Translations under genes and position numbers: made by a program
Assembly: GCA_903813345.2 (NCBI GenBank)
Contig: CAIIXF020000011.1
Coordinates: forward strand, 6,844,571-6,908,570
Direction: 5' to 3'
Length of the DNA stretch: 64,000 bases
Source of the DNA: Owenia fusiformis
Lineage: Eukaryota; Annelida; Polychaeta; Sabellida; Oweniidae
Notes under the pieces: generated by a model
Seen by the model: only the letters and a program-made list of their open reading frames with translations
Told to the model about the DNA's origin: nothing
The model's database searches: none
In this document: piece by piece, positions 45,486 to 58,619 of the stretch
Position numbering within the stretch: the first letter of the stretch is position 1
How the letters are laid out: every line of letters begins with the position of its first letter

Positions 45486-48400
45486 TCATGGCTGACATTG
45501 GTCATCGCTGTCTTTATGCGCTACCCCCTCCCGCTTGGCCAAGCGTTGGGAACGTAGCTGCACTGGGAGCGATCAGTCAACTTAGCAGCACTGCCAATTT
45601 TCCCCCAGGAGCGGTTGAGAGCGGCTAAGAAGTCGCAACATGTCATTGCATATATCATGTTCGCCCCCAAATTATTCTGCAAGTCATGGCTGACATTGGT
45701 CATCGCTGTCTTTATGCGCTACCCCCTCCCGCTTGGCCAAGCGTTGGGAACGTAGCTGCACTGGGAGCGATCAGTCAACTTAGCAGCACTGCCAATTTTC
45801 CCCCAGGAGCGGTTGAGAGCGGCTAAGAAGTCGCAACATGTCATTGCATTTATCATGTTCGCCCCCAAATTATTCTGCAAGTCATGGCTGACATTGGTAA
45901 TCGCTGTCTTTATGCGCTACCCCCTCCAGCTTGGCCAAGCGTTGGGAACGTAGCTGCACTGGGAGCGATCAGTCAACTTAGCAGCGCTGTCAGTTCTCCC
46001 CCAGGAGCGTTTGAGAGCGGCTAAGAAGTCGCAACATGTCATTGCATTTATCTATGTTCGCCCCACCCAATTATACTGCAAGTCATGGCTGACATTGGTC
46101 ATCGCTGTCTTTATGCGCTACCCCCTCCCGCTTGGCCAAGTGTTGGGAATGTAGCTGCACTGGGAGCGATCATCCAACTTAGCAGCGCTGCCAGTTCTCC
46201 CCCAGGAGCGGCTAAGAAGTCGCAACATGACATTGCATTTATCTATGTTCGCCCCCCAATCATTCTGCAAGTCATGGCTGACATTGGTCATCGCTGTCTT
46301 TATGCGCTACCCCCTCCCGCTCGGCCAAGCGTTGGCAATGTAGCTGCACGGGGAACGATCAACCAACCTAGCAGCGCTGCCAGTTCTCCCCCAGGAGCGG
46401 TTGAGAGCAGCTAAGAAGTCGCATCTTGACATTGCATTTATCTATGTTCCCCCCCAATTATTCTGCAAGTCATGGCTGACATTGGTCATCGCTGTCTTTA
46501 TGCGCTACCCCCTCCCGCTCGGCCAAGCGTTGGCAATGTAGCTGCACTGGGAGCGATCATCCAACTTAGCAGCGCTGCCAGTTCTCCCCCAGGAGCGGCT
46601 AAGAAGTCGCAACATGACATTGCATTTATCTATGTTCACCCCCCAATTATTCTGCAAGTCATGGCTGACATTGGTCATCGCTGTCTTTATGCGCTACCCC
46701 CTCCCGCTCGGCCAAGCGTTGGCAATGTAGCTGCACTGGGAGCGATCATTCAACTTAGCAGCGCTGCCAGTTCTCCCCCAGGAGCGGTTGAGAGCGGCTA
46801 AGAAGTCGCAACATGTCATTGCATTTATCTATGTTCGCCCCCCCCCCAATTATTCTGCAAGTCATGGCTGACATTGGTCATCGCTGTCTTTATGCGCTAT
46901 CCCCTCTGGCTCGGCCAAGCATTAGGAATGTAGCTGCACTGGGAGCGATCATCCAACTTAGCAGTGCTGCCAGTTCTCCCCCAGGAGCGGTTAAGAGCGG
47001 CTAAGAAGTCGCAACATGTCATTGCATTTATCTATGTTCGCCCCCCCCCCCAATTATTCTGCAAGTCATGGCTGACATTGGTCATCGCTGTCTTTATGCG
47101 CTACCCCCTCTGGCTCGGCCAAGCATTAGGAATGTAGCTGCACTGGGAGCGATCATCCAACTTAGCGCGCTGCCAGTTCTCCCCCAGGAGCGGTTAAGAG
47201 CGGGTAAGAAGTCGCAACATGTCATTGCATTTATCTATGTTCGCCCCCCCAATTATTCTGCAAGTCATGGCTGACATTGGTCATCGCTGTCTTTATGCGC
47301 TACCCCCTCTGGCTCGGCCAAGCATTGGGAATGTAGCTGCACTGGGAGCGATCATCCAACTTAGCAGCGCTGCCAGTTCTCCCCCAGGAGCGGCTAAGAG
47401 CGGCTAAGAAGTCGCAACATGTCATTGCATTTATCTATGTTCGCCCGCCCCCCAATTATTCTGCAAGTCATGGCTGACATTGGTCATCGCTGTCTTTATG
47501 CGCTATCCCCTCTGGCTCGGCCAAGCATTAGGAATGTAGCTGCACTGGGAGCGATCATCCAACTTAGCAGTGCTGCCAGTTCTCCCCCAGGAGCGGTTAA
47601 GAGCGGCTAAGAAGTCGCAACATGTCATTGCATTTATCTATGTTCGCCCCCCCCCCAATTATTCTGCAAGTCATGGCTGACATTGGTCATCGCTGTCTTT
47701 ATGCGCTACCCCCTCCAGCTTGGCCAAGAGTTGGGAATGTAGCTGCACTGGGAGCGATCATCCAACTTAGCGCGCTGCCAGTTCTCCCCCAGGAGCGGTT
47801 AAGAGCGGGTAAGAAGTCGCAACATGTCATTGCATTTATCTATGTTCGCCCCCCCAATTATTCTGCAAGTCATGGCTGACATTGGTCATCGCTGTCTTTA
47901 TGCGCTACCCCCTCTGGCTCGGCCAAGCATTGGGAATGTAGCTGCACTGGGAGCGATCATCCAACTTAGCAGCGCTGCCAGTTCTCCCCCAGGAGCGGCT
48001 AAGAGCGGCTAAGAAGTCGCAACATGTCATTGCATTTATCTATGTTCGCCCGCCCCCCAATTATTCTGCAAGTCATGGCTAACATTGGTCATCGCTGTCT
48101 TTATGCGCTACCCCCTCTGGCTCGGCCAAGCATTAGGAATGTAGCTGCACTGGGAGCGATCATCCAACTTAGCAGTGCTGCCAGTTCTCCCCCAGGAGCG
48201 GTTAAGAGCGGCTAAGAAGTCGCAACATGTCATTGCATTTATCTATGTTCGCCCCCCCCCAATTATTCTGCAATTCATGGCTGACATTGGTCATCGCTGT
48301 CTTTATGCGCTACCCCCTCTGGCTCGGCCAAGCATTAGGAATGTAGCTGCACTGGGAGCGATCATCCAACTTAGCAGTGCTGCCAGTTCTCCCCCAGGAG

Positions 48401-49055
48401 TGGCTAAGAAGTCGCAACATGTCATTGCATTTATCTATGTTCGCCCCCCCCCCAATTATTCTGCAAGTCATGGCTGACATTGGTCATCGCTGTCTTTATG
48501 CGCTACCCCCTCTGGCTCGGCCAAGCATTGGGAATGTAGCTGCACTGGGAGCGATCATCCAACTTAGCAGTGCTGCCAGTTCTCCCCCAGGAGCGGTTAA
48601 GAGCGGCTAAGAAGTCGCAACATGTCATTGCATTTATCTATGTTCGCCCCCCCCCAATTATACTGCAAGTCATGGCTGACATTGGTCATCGCTGACATTG
48701 GTCATCGCTGTCTTTATGCGCTACCCCCTCTGGCTCGGCCAAGTGTTGGGAATGTAGCTGCACTGGGAGCGATCATCCAACTTAGCAGCGCTGCCAGTTC
48801 CCCCCAGGAGCGGCTAAGAAGTCGCAACTTGACATTGCATTTATCTATGTTCGCCCCCCCCAATTATTCTGCAATTCATGGCTGACATTGGTCACCGCTG
48901 TCTTTATGCGCTATCCCCTCCCGCTCGGCCAAGAGTTGGCAATGTAGCTGCACTGGGAGCGATCATTCAACTTAGCAGCGCTGCCAGTTCTCCCCCAGGA
49001 GCGGGTGAGAGCGGCTAAGAAGTCGCAACATGACATTGCATTTATCTATGTTCCT
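45486..49055 (+). repeat. ~199-bp satellite, about 18 units
   Basis: ATGGCTGACATTGGTCATCG recurs at 45488, 45685, 45884, 46085, 46272, 46472, 46661, 46864, 47068, 47267, 47468, 47672, 47871, 48076, 48276, 48470, 48672 and 48876. Units are over 90 percent alike by eye and carry a C run of 4-10 bases near the end. From 46864 a three-unit block of 604 bp is repeated (variants TTAGCGCGC and GAGCGGGTAAG recur at 604-bp spacing). The unit at 48672 has a local 17-bp duplication. Each unit has a roughly 46-codon frame on the + strand, probably incidental. Confidence 0.97.
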
Positions 49056-49119
49056 TTGAGAGTGATTTGATTAGCGCCATCTGTAATATCTTTGATTTGT
49101 GTTTCAATTCATATTAATT

Positions 49120-49905
49120 CATATTTTCAAAATGGTCGCCATTTTTGTCTCGCGAAATTCACTTTTAGACCATTTGCTTTAAAACCTGTGTCGATAGGAT
49201 TCCCGTTTTAAGTTATATTTGTTCAACATCAATACAGAAAACTCCCCTATGACTCCTGGTTCAAAAGCTCGCCTATTTTCAAAATGGTCGCCATTTTTGT
49301 CTCGCGAAATAATTTCAGGTGTCCTGCATTGTAAAAAGCCACGCCACTGTAAAGAGTAGTTATATGAAATAATTTTGTTACAAAAAATCGGCAAAAAAAT
49401 TTATTCGTTTTTTATTTTTAGCCATTTTAGTTAACATTGATTTGTCAATCTATCTCGCGAAATCCACTTTTGGACCATTTGCCTTAAAACCTCTGTCAAT
49501 AGGATACCCATTTTAAGTTATTTTTGTTCACTTTTGGACCATTTGTTTTTTTATTTTCAGCCATTTTAGTTAACATTGATTTGTCTCGCGAAGTCCACTT
49601 TGGGACCATTTTCCTTAAAACCTCTGTCGATAGGATTCCCGTTTTAAGTTATTTTGTTCAACATCAATACAGAAAACTCCCCTTTGACTCCTGGTTCAAA
49701 AGCTCTCCTATTTTCAAAATGGTCGCCATTTTTGCCTTTGCGAAATTCACTTGTGGTCAATTTTCTAACTTTACAAATAATTTCAGGTGTCCTGTATTGT
49801 AAAAAGCCATGTCACTGTAAAGAGTAGTTGTATGAAATAATTTTGTTACAAAAAATCGGCAAAAATTACACCCATTTTTAAAAAATTTTCTGCCATTTTA
49901 GCCAT
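49120..49905. repeat. Imperfect tandem duplication, 430-470-bp step
   Basis: TTTTCAAAATGGTCGCCATTTTT occurs at 49125, 49269 and 49709, CATCAATACAGAAAACTCCCC at 49228 and 49662, and GTGTCCTG(C/T)ATTGTAAAAAGCCA at 49318 and 49787. The copies are shuffled, with a partial third copy. Confidence 0.8.
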
Positions 49906-51135
49906 TGTTCACTTTTGAGCAACACCATGTGAGCCCAGTACCCACGGTACTATTTTTTTTATTTGGAATTAAAATTAAATTAATTCACTATTCTGTTCAC
50001 GTTTTCCCATTTGACGGCTTCAGAGAGGGAGCGCCATCTGGGGATTACCCGTAACGCCCCCGGGAGTCAGGTTGTGTTAACTTGATTGCCGAGCTATCAA
50101 CAGATATCATTATAAAGCACACTGCCCCTGGGGTGCTACATTGGTCAGGCAGCGGTGTGATCGTGCCGCTCTGACGCAGTTAAGCACATATTATTGTGCT
50201 ATGGACATATTGTGATTGTGCTGCTTTCATCGTATATTGAGCACAAACATGTAAAAATATTAATTATGCTGCTATTTCATTTTAGCACAAATTGATTGTG
50301 CTGAAATATGCGCATTTTACTGATTGTGCTGCATTATCCCATGGCTGTGACATGGTGATTTTAGTCACGCCAGATGCATTAAAGCCGGTTCCCTTGGCTA
50401 TTGGCAAGCCTTAGGATTCGTTAATACTATGTACATATCCAGCTATGAGAACAGTCTGTTCTGTGTATGTAATAGTTAAGGGGACATTGGAGTAGGAAAT
50501 AATAATTGATTTGCCTATGTACTGTGTACATCCTATATCTACAATAAAATTATACACATCTTGTGATTCAGATGTCATGATTGGCTCAAAGTGCCTTGAT
50601 CATATTTTTCTTGGGAAGACGATGCCATGGTGGAGTTACGTACAGATGAAAGAAGGTCTACATTCTGAAAATCGTGTGTAATTCTACATTAATCTAGGCT
50701 AAAAGTTGTTTGCCTTTTTGCGCTAGAATCACCCAAGCTGCACTTTGGCTGGACGCTTTTGGAATGGCCAAGCTATTATCATTGCTGCAATGTATTAGGA
50801 ATAGCAATGGCCCTATAATCCAGTAGCAGTTGTTGTAGATGAAGAGCGTCTCATTTCCTTCAAAGCAATGGTGACATCTTGCTGTGTGTTGATGCTAAAA
50901 TCTTGTCTTGGGAGGACGCTACGTCTCATGTGTATTAAGCTTAGTGATACATTTCGCTTGGATTGATCACCCCAGCGATGTCGAGATGGAAAAATTTAGC
51001 GCTAAAGATAATTATCAAGTAAGTACAGTGTTTCATTTCCTAATGTACAGTATTGCTTTCAGATTTACCTTTAGCTTGGAGATTAACAGCCCATTACAAT
51101 CTGAGCCATAAACAGAAAACCAAGCTGTCCTCTGA
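49906..51135. other. Unassigned, higher-complexity DNA
   Basis: Contains repeated GTGCTGC/TTGTGCT words (50180-50330), an AATAAA at 50543, and an open stretch 50908-51018 ending at a donor-like GTAAGT (51019). No family is recognised. It could be part of a non-coding or lineage-specific transcript. Confidence 0.35.
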
Positions 51136-51190
51136 ACAATGAGTCACCTGCTGGAAGATGAGCCACAAACGGAAGCTAAGCCACCTGTAG

Positions 51191-51405
51191 GAAGCCATAC
51201 CAAGATGACCAACCTACTAGAAGCCAAGCCAAGATGACCCACCTACTAGAAGCCAAGCCAAGATGACCCATCTACTAGAAGCCGAGCCAAGATGACCAAC
51301 CTACTAGAATCCAAGCCAAGATGACCAACCTAATAGAATCCAAGCCAAGATGACCCACCTACTAGAAGCCAAACCAAATTGACCCACCTACTAGAAGTCA
51401 AGCAA
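51191..51405. repeat. 29-bp tandem repeat, about 7 copies
   Basis: AAGATGACCCACCTACTAGAAGCC is repeated with a 29-bp step and few changes (CCCACC/CCAACC). Looser related words precede it from 51140. Confidence 0.9.
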
Positions 51406-51754
51406 AGGTGCTCTGCTGGGATAGGGTTGCGATGTTCCTGTTACCTAAGTTAAGTAATCTTGCAGTTTATTTCATATTTAATAAACATTCCATATGGGGG
51501 TCATCTACCAGCTAGAAAATATTTTCCATCTATGGTTTACGTAGGCAGGTTTTTCTCGTTAGTGGGACACCTTCCATTTTGATTGAACCGGTGGATTTTG
51601 TTGGCCAACCCATTATTCTGGAGTGAAACAACCTGGAATCTGCTAGGAGGCTGGATGGCTAAACATGGTCAGTGTCTATCAAGCTCTAGATGCATGGGTT
51701 TCAGGTATCAATTCCTTATAAGTCCTAACCCAACAGTTTCCATGTCGGATTCCA

Positions 51755-53042
51755 CGGTGTATAACCCAAACGCTCCTACATGCACGACGGAGCGTTTCAT
51801 TACTGAAATTAAACAAAGAAACGCTCCGGAGTAGGAAAACTGGCTGGCGGGAATGATGAGCCATCTGACGATTTCCCTAATAATGGGAATACGAGGTATG
51901 AGTTCCATATTTCGAGTATACCATTCGATGGGTGTGATATTCATGTTGTACTTGGCTGGCTGTTGACGGTTGTAGCAATTAGGAAGAGCTGTACGAAGCA
52001 GTATAGTTATCAAAATTCAAAAACGTATTTGTCATTCTACCGGTCAAAACCTCTTTTGTCGATACATGTGATTAGTTGAGCCAAGATTAGAGCACCAACG
52101 TATATTTTAGTCAAATTCCAATGCTTCAACGCACCATACATTATCGTAATAGTGATTTGATGGCCGAAAACCCAGTCTTAAAAATGATGACATTCTCATA
52201 TTCAAGAAACGCTCCGATCTGGTTAACACAGTGAACTGGAAACGCTCCGGTAGTCTAGATCAGTTTAGGAAATATATAGCTTGCCTTTCCCTTTCAGGAA
52301 GCGAAAGAAAAGATCTATTATACCCCTTGGCATCAAAAGAAGAAAGATTAATTCACATATACATTTTAGTTTTTTTCTATAGTTCTATGATTTAGCACAC
52401 ATGTAGGCATGACATCATCTAATGTAGGCTTAAATCAGCTAGTTGCACGTTTAGCACCACCAGGTTCAGATGTTTCAATTTGCCTAACAAGTACAACACG
52501 TTTTTGAGAGATAGATTCGATTCGGAACTCTTCTCTAATAATCTGAAAATGATATCAAAACAAAATGGTAAGAGCGTTTCTAAAATTGTGTTCTAAATCG
52601 ACGGAGCGTTTTGAGGAAAACAAGCGATTTCTCGAGAACAAGTAATGGATTTGGACTGGGATTTTAGGAAATGAGAATATACGAGTTTGTGATCTACTAC
52701 TTTAACAGAAAGATTAACGTTTTCATAGAAATACTAGTTTAATTCGTAATTTGTGGTCAAATCGTCATCTTCAGATTCGTTCGATCTACACTACGGAGCT
52801 TTGATCAAGCAAATAACAGTTTACCACCAGAAGTTGAATAAATAAGATCTTTCCTTACGGTATTGTTCATCGAATGGTACATAATATTTCACCATAACAT
52901 ATGATATGTAAGAGAAACGAGAGAAACAATACTTACGGTCATAGTGGAATCTTCATAAGCCGCCATTTTATTTCGCTCCGGAGTGTTTCCGCGTAAATGA
53001 AACGCTCTGTCGTGCATGTAGGAGCGTTTGGGTTATACACCG
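51755..53042. mobile_element. 1.29-kb inverted-repeat element with AACGCTCCG motifs
   Basis: The ends CGGTGTATAACCCAAACGCTCC and its inverse (GGAGCGTTTGGGTTATACACCG) pair over about 45 bp, including CTACATGCACGAC. AACGCTCCG or its inverse recurs at least six times inside (51820, 52208, 52240, 52605, 52975 and others). No target duplication is clear and no transposase is seen. Confidence 0.75.
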
Positions 53043-55043
53043 ATTGTTGAACTTAGTTCTTGTTTCGCCTTTATTTTGATGACTGGCGAAAGTATTCGTT
53101 ACTCGTGGATAAAAATGGTGGGCCTTGCACCTACCAGGAGGAGGTATTCTGAATTTTCTTTCTTCAATGTATGCTGTGGTGCTGGCATGCATTGGGTCGT
53201 TCTGAAGGGGTATCGTCGAGTTCTGGTGAAGGTCCACTCATTTTTACTTGCTTGTGATGTAATGTAAGTAGATGGCTATGACGGATATAATGTGATTCTT
53301 AAGATCTTGTGAGGATGCAGCTAGGTTTCACATGGTTATGCAGGAACGGCATTGGAGTTGATACATGTTACCTTGTACTCTTTAGGTAGGTAGACATTGC
53401 TTATCAGTGTTACAATAAAGATACTATCGGGAATTGTTAGTGGTGTAGTCCTGTATTTCATCTTTTCAATGCAATGTATCCTAATGATGCATGGCCGGGG
53501 ATGGCATTCTTGTTATTCTTCTTAATCTCCCTGGACAGCTACTCCTGTTGCAAAAAAGATACTAATAAATCAATTTTCTCCTTGCACAAATCACAATTTA
53601 GCCAGAAGAATGAACTTTATAGTAGTCACACAATGTGCTACAAGCAGTATTGTATTGACTAGTTAAAATCAATTACTACCTTACTCCATCCCTCCAAATT
53701 CTATTTTGGTAATTTATTTAAATTGGAATAATAAGATTAACATGCGTTACAATATATTTTTTCTTTTTTTCCAGCAAATCAGGTCTTGGTTGCAACACAG
53801 GGATCACTGGTTCTCTTTGCATGTGTTCGCCGTTTGGTAATCTTTCATCCCGGCTGAGACTTTCAGGAACTTATCGGGAAAATAGTTCTAATTCAACCAA
53901 TTTGGTCTTGATCATGTGATTATTACAATGCTAGCTTTTAAAGTAATAATTTGCCAATTAATTCAGCAATGATTTGATTTTTATTTATAGTTCTCACTAA
54001 AATGTACTTACTCAGCAATGATTTGATTTTTTATGTCGTCGCAAAAAGTTGTGACATATTGTTAAATTCTCTCTTTAGTGGACAGAGCTCCTTCGTGGAT
54101 GGCAGTCAGCAATTAGTGTTCAGTTACTGTTACAAATTGCTTCTTAAACAAATGGCCGGTGGTGACATTTTGCATGTAAATGCAATGTCTTAAAAGCGAT
54201 ATGTAAATATACTGTTATCTGAAAATGGCCATCTTGGAGATGCTGACCTTTTCCTCTTTTTTCTAGATTATTTAGGTCATAACAATTTATATCATGTAAA
54301 TGAAGTGACAGAGTAGATAGACAGTCTATGTCAGCTGTTTGCAGTGATTGTATCTACCAAGTATAAGTTGATACTGCTTCTAGTGATAGGTGTTTGCAGC
54401 AATGTTGTGTAACATAGTTATGAACTGCAATTACATATTGTGTGCTTACCTTGGAGAGAACAACATTATAATCATAGTCTTCTGTATGTGGCACTATTAA
54501 TGACATTTACATAGACAACAATAATGGTGTAACCTAATTATGGACTGCAATAACATATATTGTGCAGTCCTTATCCTGGAGTGAACAACATAATCATACT
54601 CTCTTGTGACTCCACTCATGACTGTTACCTAGACAATGGTGATGAAACTCTTGTAAGAACTATGATTACAAATTGTGTACAGTCTTTATGGAGGGATCAA
54701 CATTATCATAATCTTCTGTGGCACCACTTGCCTCTTAATGTCTTAATGTTTATTAAATTCAAACAATGAACACATGTCTGCAGGTTCTAGAATAACTCAC
54801 GAACTATATGAAAAAAGGTATATGCATATTCCATAAAATAATCAAATGACTGACCAAAGCCACTTTCCAATAGCATTCAGGTCTCCAAAGATGGCATGAA
54901 AGATTGTTTTCCTGTAAACTTCCCAGTTCTTTGAAAACAAAAACCCGCCGAACGAAAATGTATATTTCACCAACTTTTCTGTTTTTAGATTACCAAAACC
55001 ACAAAACCAACATGCCTATGGTTAATATACATAATACTTAACA
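53043..55043. other. Unassigned DNA
   Basis: AT-rich. A motif TGAACTGCAATTACATA/TGGACTGCAATAACATA with nearby AACAACAT occurs two or three times between 54420 and 54720, suggesting an old tandem duplication of about 125 bp. No gene is supported. Confidence 0.4.
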
Positions 55044-55630
55044 TTACCCTACTATCACACCAAACTAGTTCTCACTACGTTCTCGAAAACGGGCTTAAAC
55101 TGTGCACGAACGGATTTGACGTACTAAGAACCCACTAAGAACCGTTTGGGATCTGTTTACAAACTTCATGAAACTACTAGAACGAGTAGGTCCTCCAGCA
55201 CTTAGAGCATGCTCAACATTTTCTAGTGATCATCAAAACGTTGCCGAATCGGTTTTAAACTGTGTGCGAACTGAATGAACGTAGCTACAACGTTCTACGG
55301 TCTGTTTACGAACTTCATGGACTTTCCCGGACGGGGTAGTTGATTTAGAATTTTGAATCGATTCAAAATTCGATGGGGACCATACCGTTCTGTTATCAGG
55401 TCATGATGACATTTTAGACTAAGGGACGGTTTATACTACGTTGCACATCGACGTGGTGCGACCTGAACGAACTGCGAACGTGATGGACGTATTGAAGACT
55501 GTTTATGAACGAAGCAGCTAATTATTTTAGACATATATCCCGACCACAGTCAAATCGAGCCCGTTTTACGACATTTTTGTAGGACTGGCAAGAACGGGCA
55601 AGAACTAGTTTGGTGTGATAGGGGGGTTAC
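55044..55630. mobile_element. ~590-bp inverted-repeat element
   Basis: CTATCACACCAAACTAGTTCT near 55051 and AGAACTAGTTTGGTGTGATAG near 55600-55621 are inverted ends. Internal GTGCACGAACGGATTTGACGT/GTGCGAACTGAATGAACGT segments are repeated. The terminal bases and target duplication are uncertain. Confidence 0.65.
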
Positions 55631-57540
55631 ATGCATATCAGACGTTCCAACTCCCCTTCAGTATCGAGTAAGAAGGATGTTATGAAAACAATTTATGATC
55701 AGTCAAGTGAGTGATTTTACCATGTGGATTCTAATGATATGTTCTTTGCATTTCAGAATGGTTGGGTGTACATGATTTTACTGTCCTTCATTACGAACTC
55801 CCAAATTTCAAATCATTATAAACCTCCTTGTAGAACATCATGAAGAAGAAGAGATGAAAATGAGAAAGATTACTGAAAATAGAGGCAAATTTAGAATGAT
55901 AACAAGAAATTTCTCTGGAATAATACCAAATGAAGTGAAATCAATAAATAAACACATACTTGTAGAAAGTTGAATCAGATGTTTTGGATGATTTCATTCG
56001 AGTATTGTCAATCACTGAAATTGTCATAAATTCAACTGCTACAAAATGAAATAAAATTACCAATGAAATTGCAATACGACGTAGAACGAGAATATCAATT
56101 AGCAATAAAATGACAATAGATGATTCTGAAATTACAATAGACTCTCATTCTCCAATAGTGTCCACCAGTGAATCTGAGATGATTTTTTCATTTTATGCCT
56201 TACAACGCCCAACTGACATCCCAATCAACGTACCAGTGACACAACCAATCAAGCAAACAACCAAACAAGCAACAACATTTATTTACCAATAAATCAACTG
56301 GCAAAACGACAAACAAAATTAATATAATGTCAATCAATGAGGCAATAAATCAAGCAACTAACCTGTCAATCACTCGGACAATAAATCAAGCAACTTACGT
56401 CGTCGTACGTGTAAACTGTGTAAATAACTACATTGGACTTCCGAAATTCAGTGTCTTACAGGTTCTTGGTAAAATGATAACGTAAAAATATTGAAGGGTA
56501 GTCTACAAATGTGCAACTTTGAAAGTTGGTAACCCTGCAATGAACGTTAAGTACCCGGCTACCCGGTCACCCGATTTTTTTACACAAACTCAATTAACTC
56601 CCCAATGAAATAGATAATGTACAATTCAGATTTTATATTTTATAAGTTATTATGAGACCCCATGTCCAAAACAGGCACAATCATGACAATGGGCGATACA
56701 GTGATATGCATTTTCATTTATAATTTATTCAATAGACTAGGTGCGAGTAGAAATAACCTTGATTTACGTCATTAATTATTCAAAACTCAGTAAAACTGAT
56801 GTCATATTTGAAATCTACGTGTAAAAGTACTTCTAGAAATATGGTTTCGAAAATAGTTTATCAATTTTGAAAATTAAATTTGTTTTGAAAATGTGACTTC
56901 TAGCTCAGGTCGATTCCCCATAGACCCCATGTTACAAAATCACAAAAATGAGATATCTTTTCTTGTATTGGACAGAATTATGTGTAAAATAAATGGACTA
57001 AAATGGGACTTAAAAAAACTGTTCCAGTTATAAGGTGTTACGCTTCAAGAGGTGTTTCACTTAGCACGTTCTACTGTACAATGTACATATCATTTAATGG
57101 TAATGTATTCAAACCTAGGGAGAAAAATAAAATGTACGCCCACACAGTGACCATTTAATTGACTGGATCAGTGAACGCTTATGTACATGTTTATTTTGGA
57201 CATACATTTTGCGAGAAACCCCATTTTTCTTCTCTTGAAAAGAATGTATGAAAAGGGTGTATGGTTTGCTGAAACTCACGCTATAGGCTGATCCATTCGT
57301 TTCTGTGTTAACATATTTATTCCATGTTATTTAAGAGGAAACGTGAATTTCATCATGGTCAAATGGAAGCCCAAGACCCTACCTTAGTATAAGAAATTAA
57401 AGAGAGTAAAAATGTTCTATTGCTTTTCAAATAAATAACACATATTATATCGCATTCAAACTGATATATATTTTTTCAAAGCATATGGGTGTTCTTATGC
57501 CTACAAAACCTAATTGACAAGATATTTGAATTTTGCGCAT
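55631..57540. other. Unassigned DNA
   Basis: AT-rich. A 60-codon frame at 56110 (PINVPVTQPIKQTTKQATTF) is not recognised. AATCAAGCAA words are repeated around 56250-56395. No other feature is supported. Confidence 0.4.
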
Positions 57541-57546
57541 CTTGTC

Positions 57547-58139
57547 CACCCTTGGTATACGCAGCTAACGAAAATTGACCGGCACGGGTCAAAAGCTGGA
57601 CCGGCACGGGTTAACGGTTTTATTTGAATTTAAAATTGTGACAAAGAATTTCATCCTGCTTGCAGTGAGAAGACGGACCGGTTCGGGGCAATCTGCTTTC
57701 AGAGAGAAGACGGACCGGTTCGGGGCAATAGCTGATGAAATTCTTTGTCACAAAATTTGGCATTTTTTATAAAATCAAACGCGCGTCATTGAAACTCACA
57801 AGATGTAAATAGCATGTCATTTACATCATACCTTGATGGGGAAAAATAGATCTTATATGTTAGAAGTACTAAATAAAAGTTATCGTGAAAATGAGACAGC
57901 CGTTCTCGAGAGAAAAGAGCATAAATGCGCATTTAGAGAGTTTTGGTCCGTTTAAAAATCTGTAAAAAATTGGGGTACTTAAAAGCATCGGGAGGCATCA
58001 TATATTTCAAATTAGACACGAGGAAGTCAATATTGAGCAAGTTATGGCTGTTTTAAATTCAAATAAAACCGTTAACCCGTGCCGGTCCAGCTTTTGACCC
58101 GTGCCGGTCAATTTTCGTTAGCTGCGTATACCAAGGGTG
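57547..58139. mobile_element. 593-bp CAC-ended inverted-repeat element inserted in a LINE fragment
   Basis: Ends CACCCTTGGTATACGCAGC and the inverse pair over about 85 bp, including two GACCGGCACGGGT words. TTGTC is duplicated at 57542-57546 and 58140-58144. A 50-bp direct duplication inside carries GACGGACCGGTTCGGGGCAA twice (57673-57730). It interrupts the reverse-transcriptase fragment that continues from 58145. Confidence 0.88.
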
Positions 58140-58144
58140 TTGTC

Positions 58145-58485
58145 GAGTCTTTAAACATACAGTGATATTGTACTCTGAGTTTGTCTGCATTAAGTTCACT
58201 GGTGTTGTCATAAATAGAGCACGCATAATCAAGAATGGGGCGTATACTGTATAACTTATATAAGTGTAACTGTATAAGTTTACTTTTCAGTCTGGTCATG
58301 TAATTTATTAATCTATTGGCTTTTGTGATGGTTTGATTTATATGATTATTCCATTTTAAATCTGGAGTGAAGTACATTCCAAATACTGTTTTTATGCAAA
58401 ACAAGCTTCGTTTTTCCGTTACTTGAAAGCTTTTATAAATTAACGCAAGGTATATCAAAGCCTCAAAAATGTCAACAATTATCAT
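58145..58485 (-). pseudogene. Non-LTR retrotransposon (LINE) reverse-transcriptase C-terminal fragment
   Basis: The minus-strand frame reads GMYFTPDLKWNNHINQTITK, ANRLINYMTRLKSKL, LYKLYSIRPILDYACSIYD and SELNADKLRVQ. This is the typical end of the RT domain and start of the following region in LINE ORF2 proteins (LG-x-LKW--HI, KAN-R, RPILDYAC--WD type), with apparent small deletions (IRPILDYACS preserved, the usual RRVQ reduced). The upstream palm motif F/YADD is absent, so only a short piece remains. The CAC-ended element at 57547-58139 interrupts it. The clade is not determined. Confidence 0.8.
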
Positions 58486-58619
58486 CCAAAAATTTCATCA
58501 GAAATCTTGCCAATGATATTAGAATGCATGTGTGAGTAAGCGTTCTAAGCCTAAAATTAATGATGGTTCGTCTTGCGATCCAAAACTTTGACATCCATGT
58601 AACAATCAGTGTGTACATC

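Noticed and set aside
46085-48885. Repeated + strand frames beginning MADIGHRCLYALPP
   Set aside because: They follow the 199-bp satellite unit. C-run length changes shift the frame from unit to unit, so they are treated as incidental.
45486-49055. CRISPR-like array
   Set aside because: Repeats are contiguous with no unique spacers, in eukaryotic sequence. The same applies to the 20-, 29-, 58- and 80-bp arrays.
54560-54769. 69-codon frame
   Set aside because: No splice context, no recognisable motif, and it lies over a weak local duplication.
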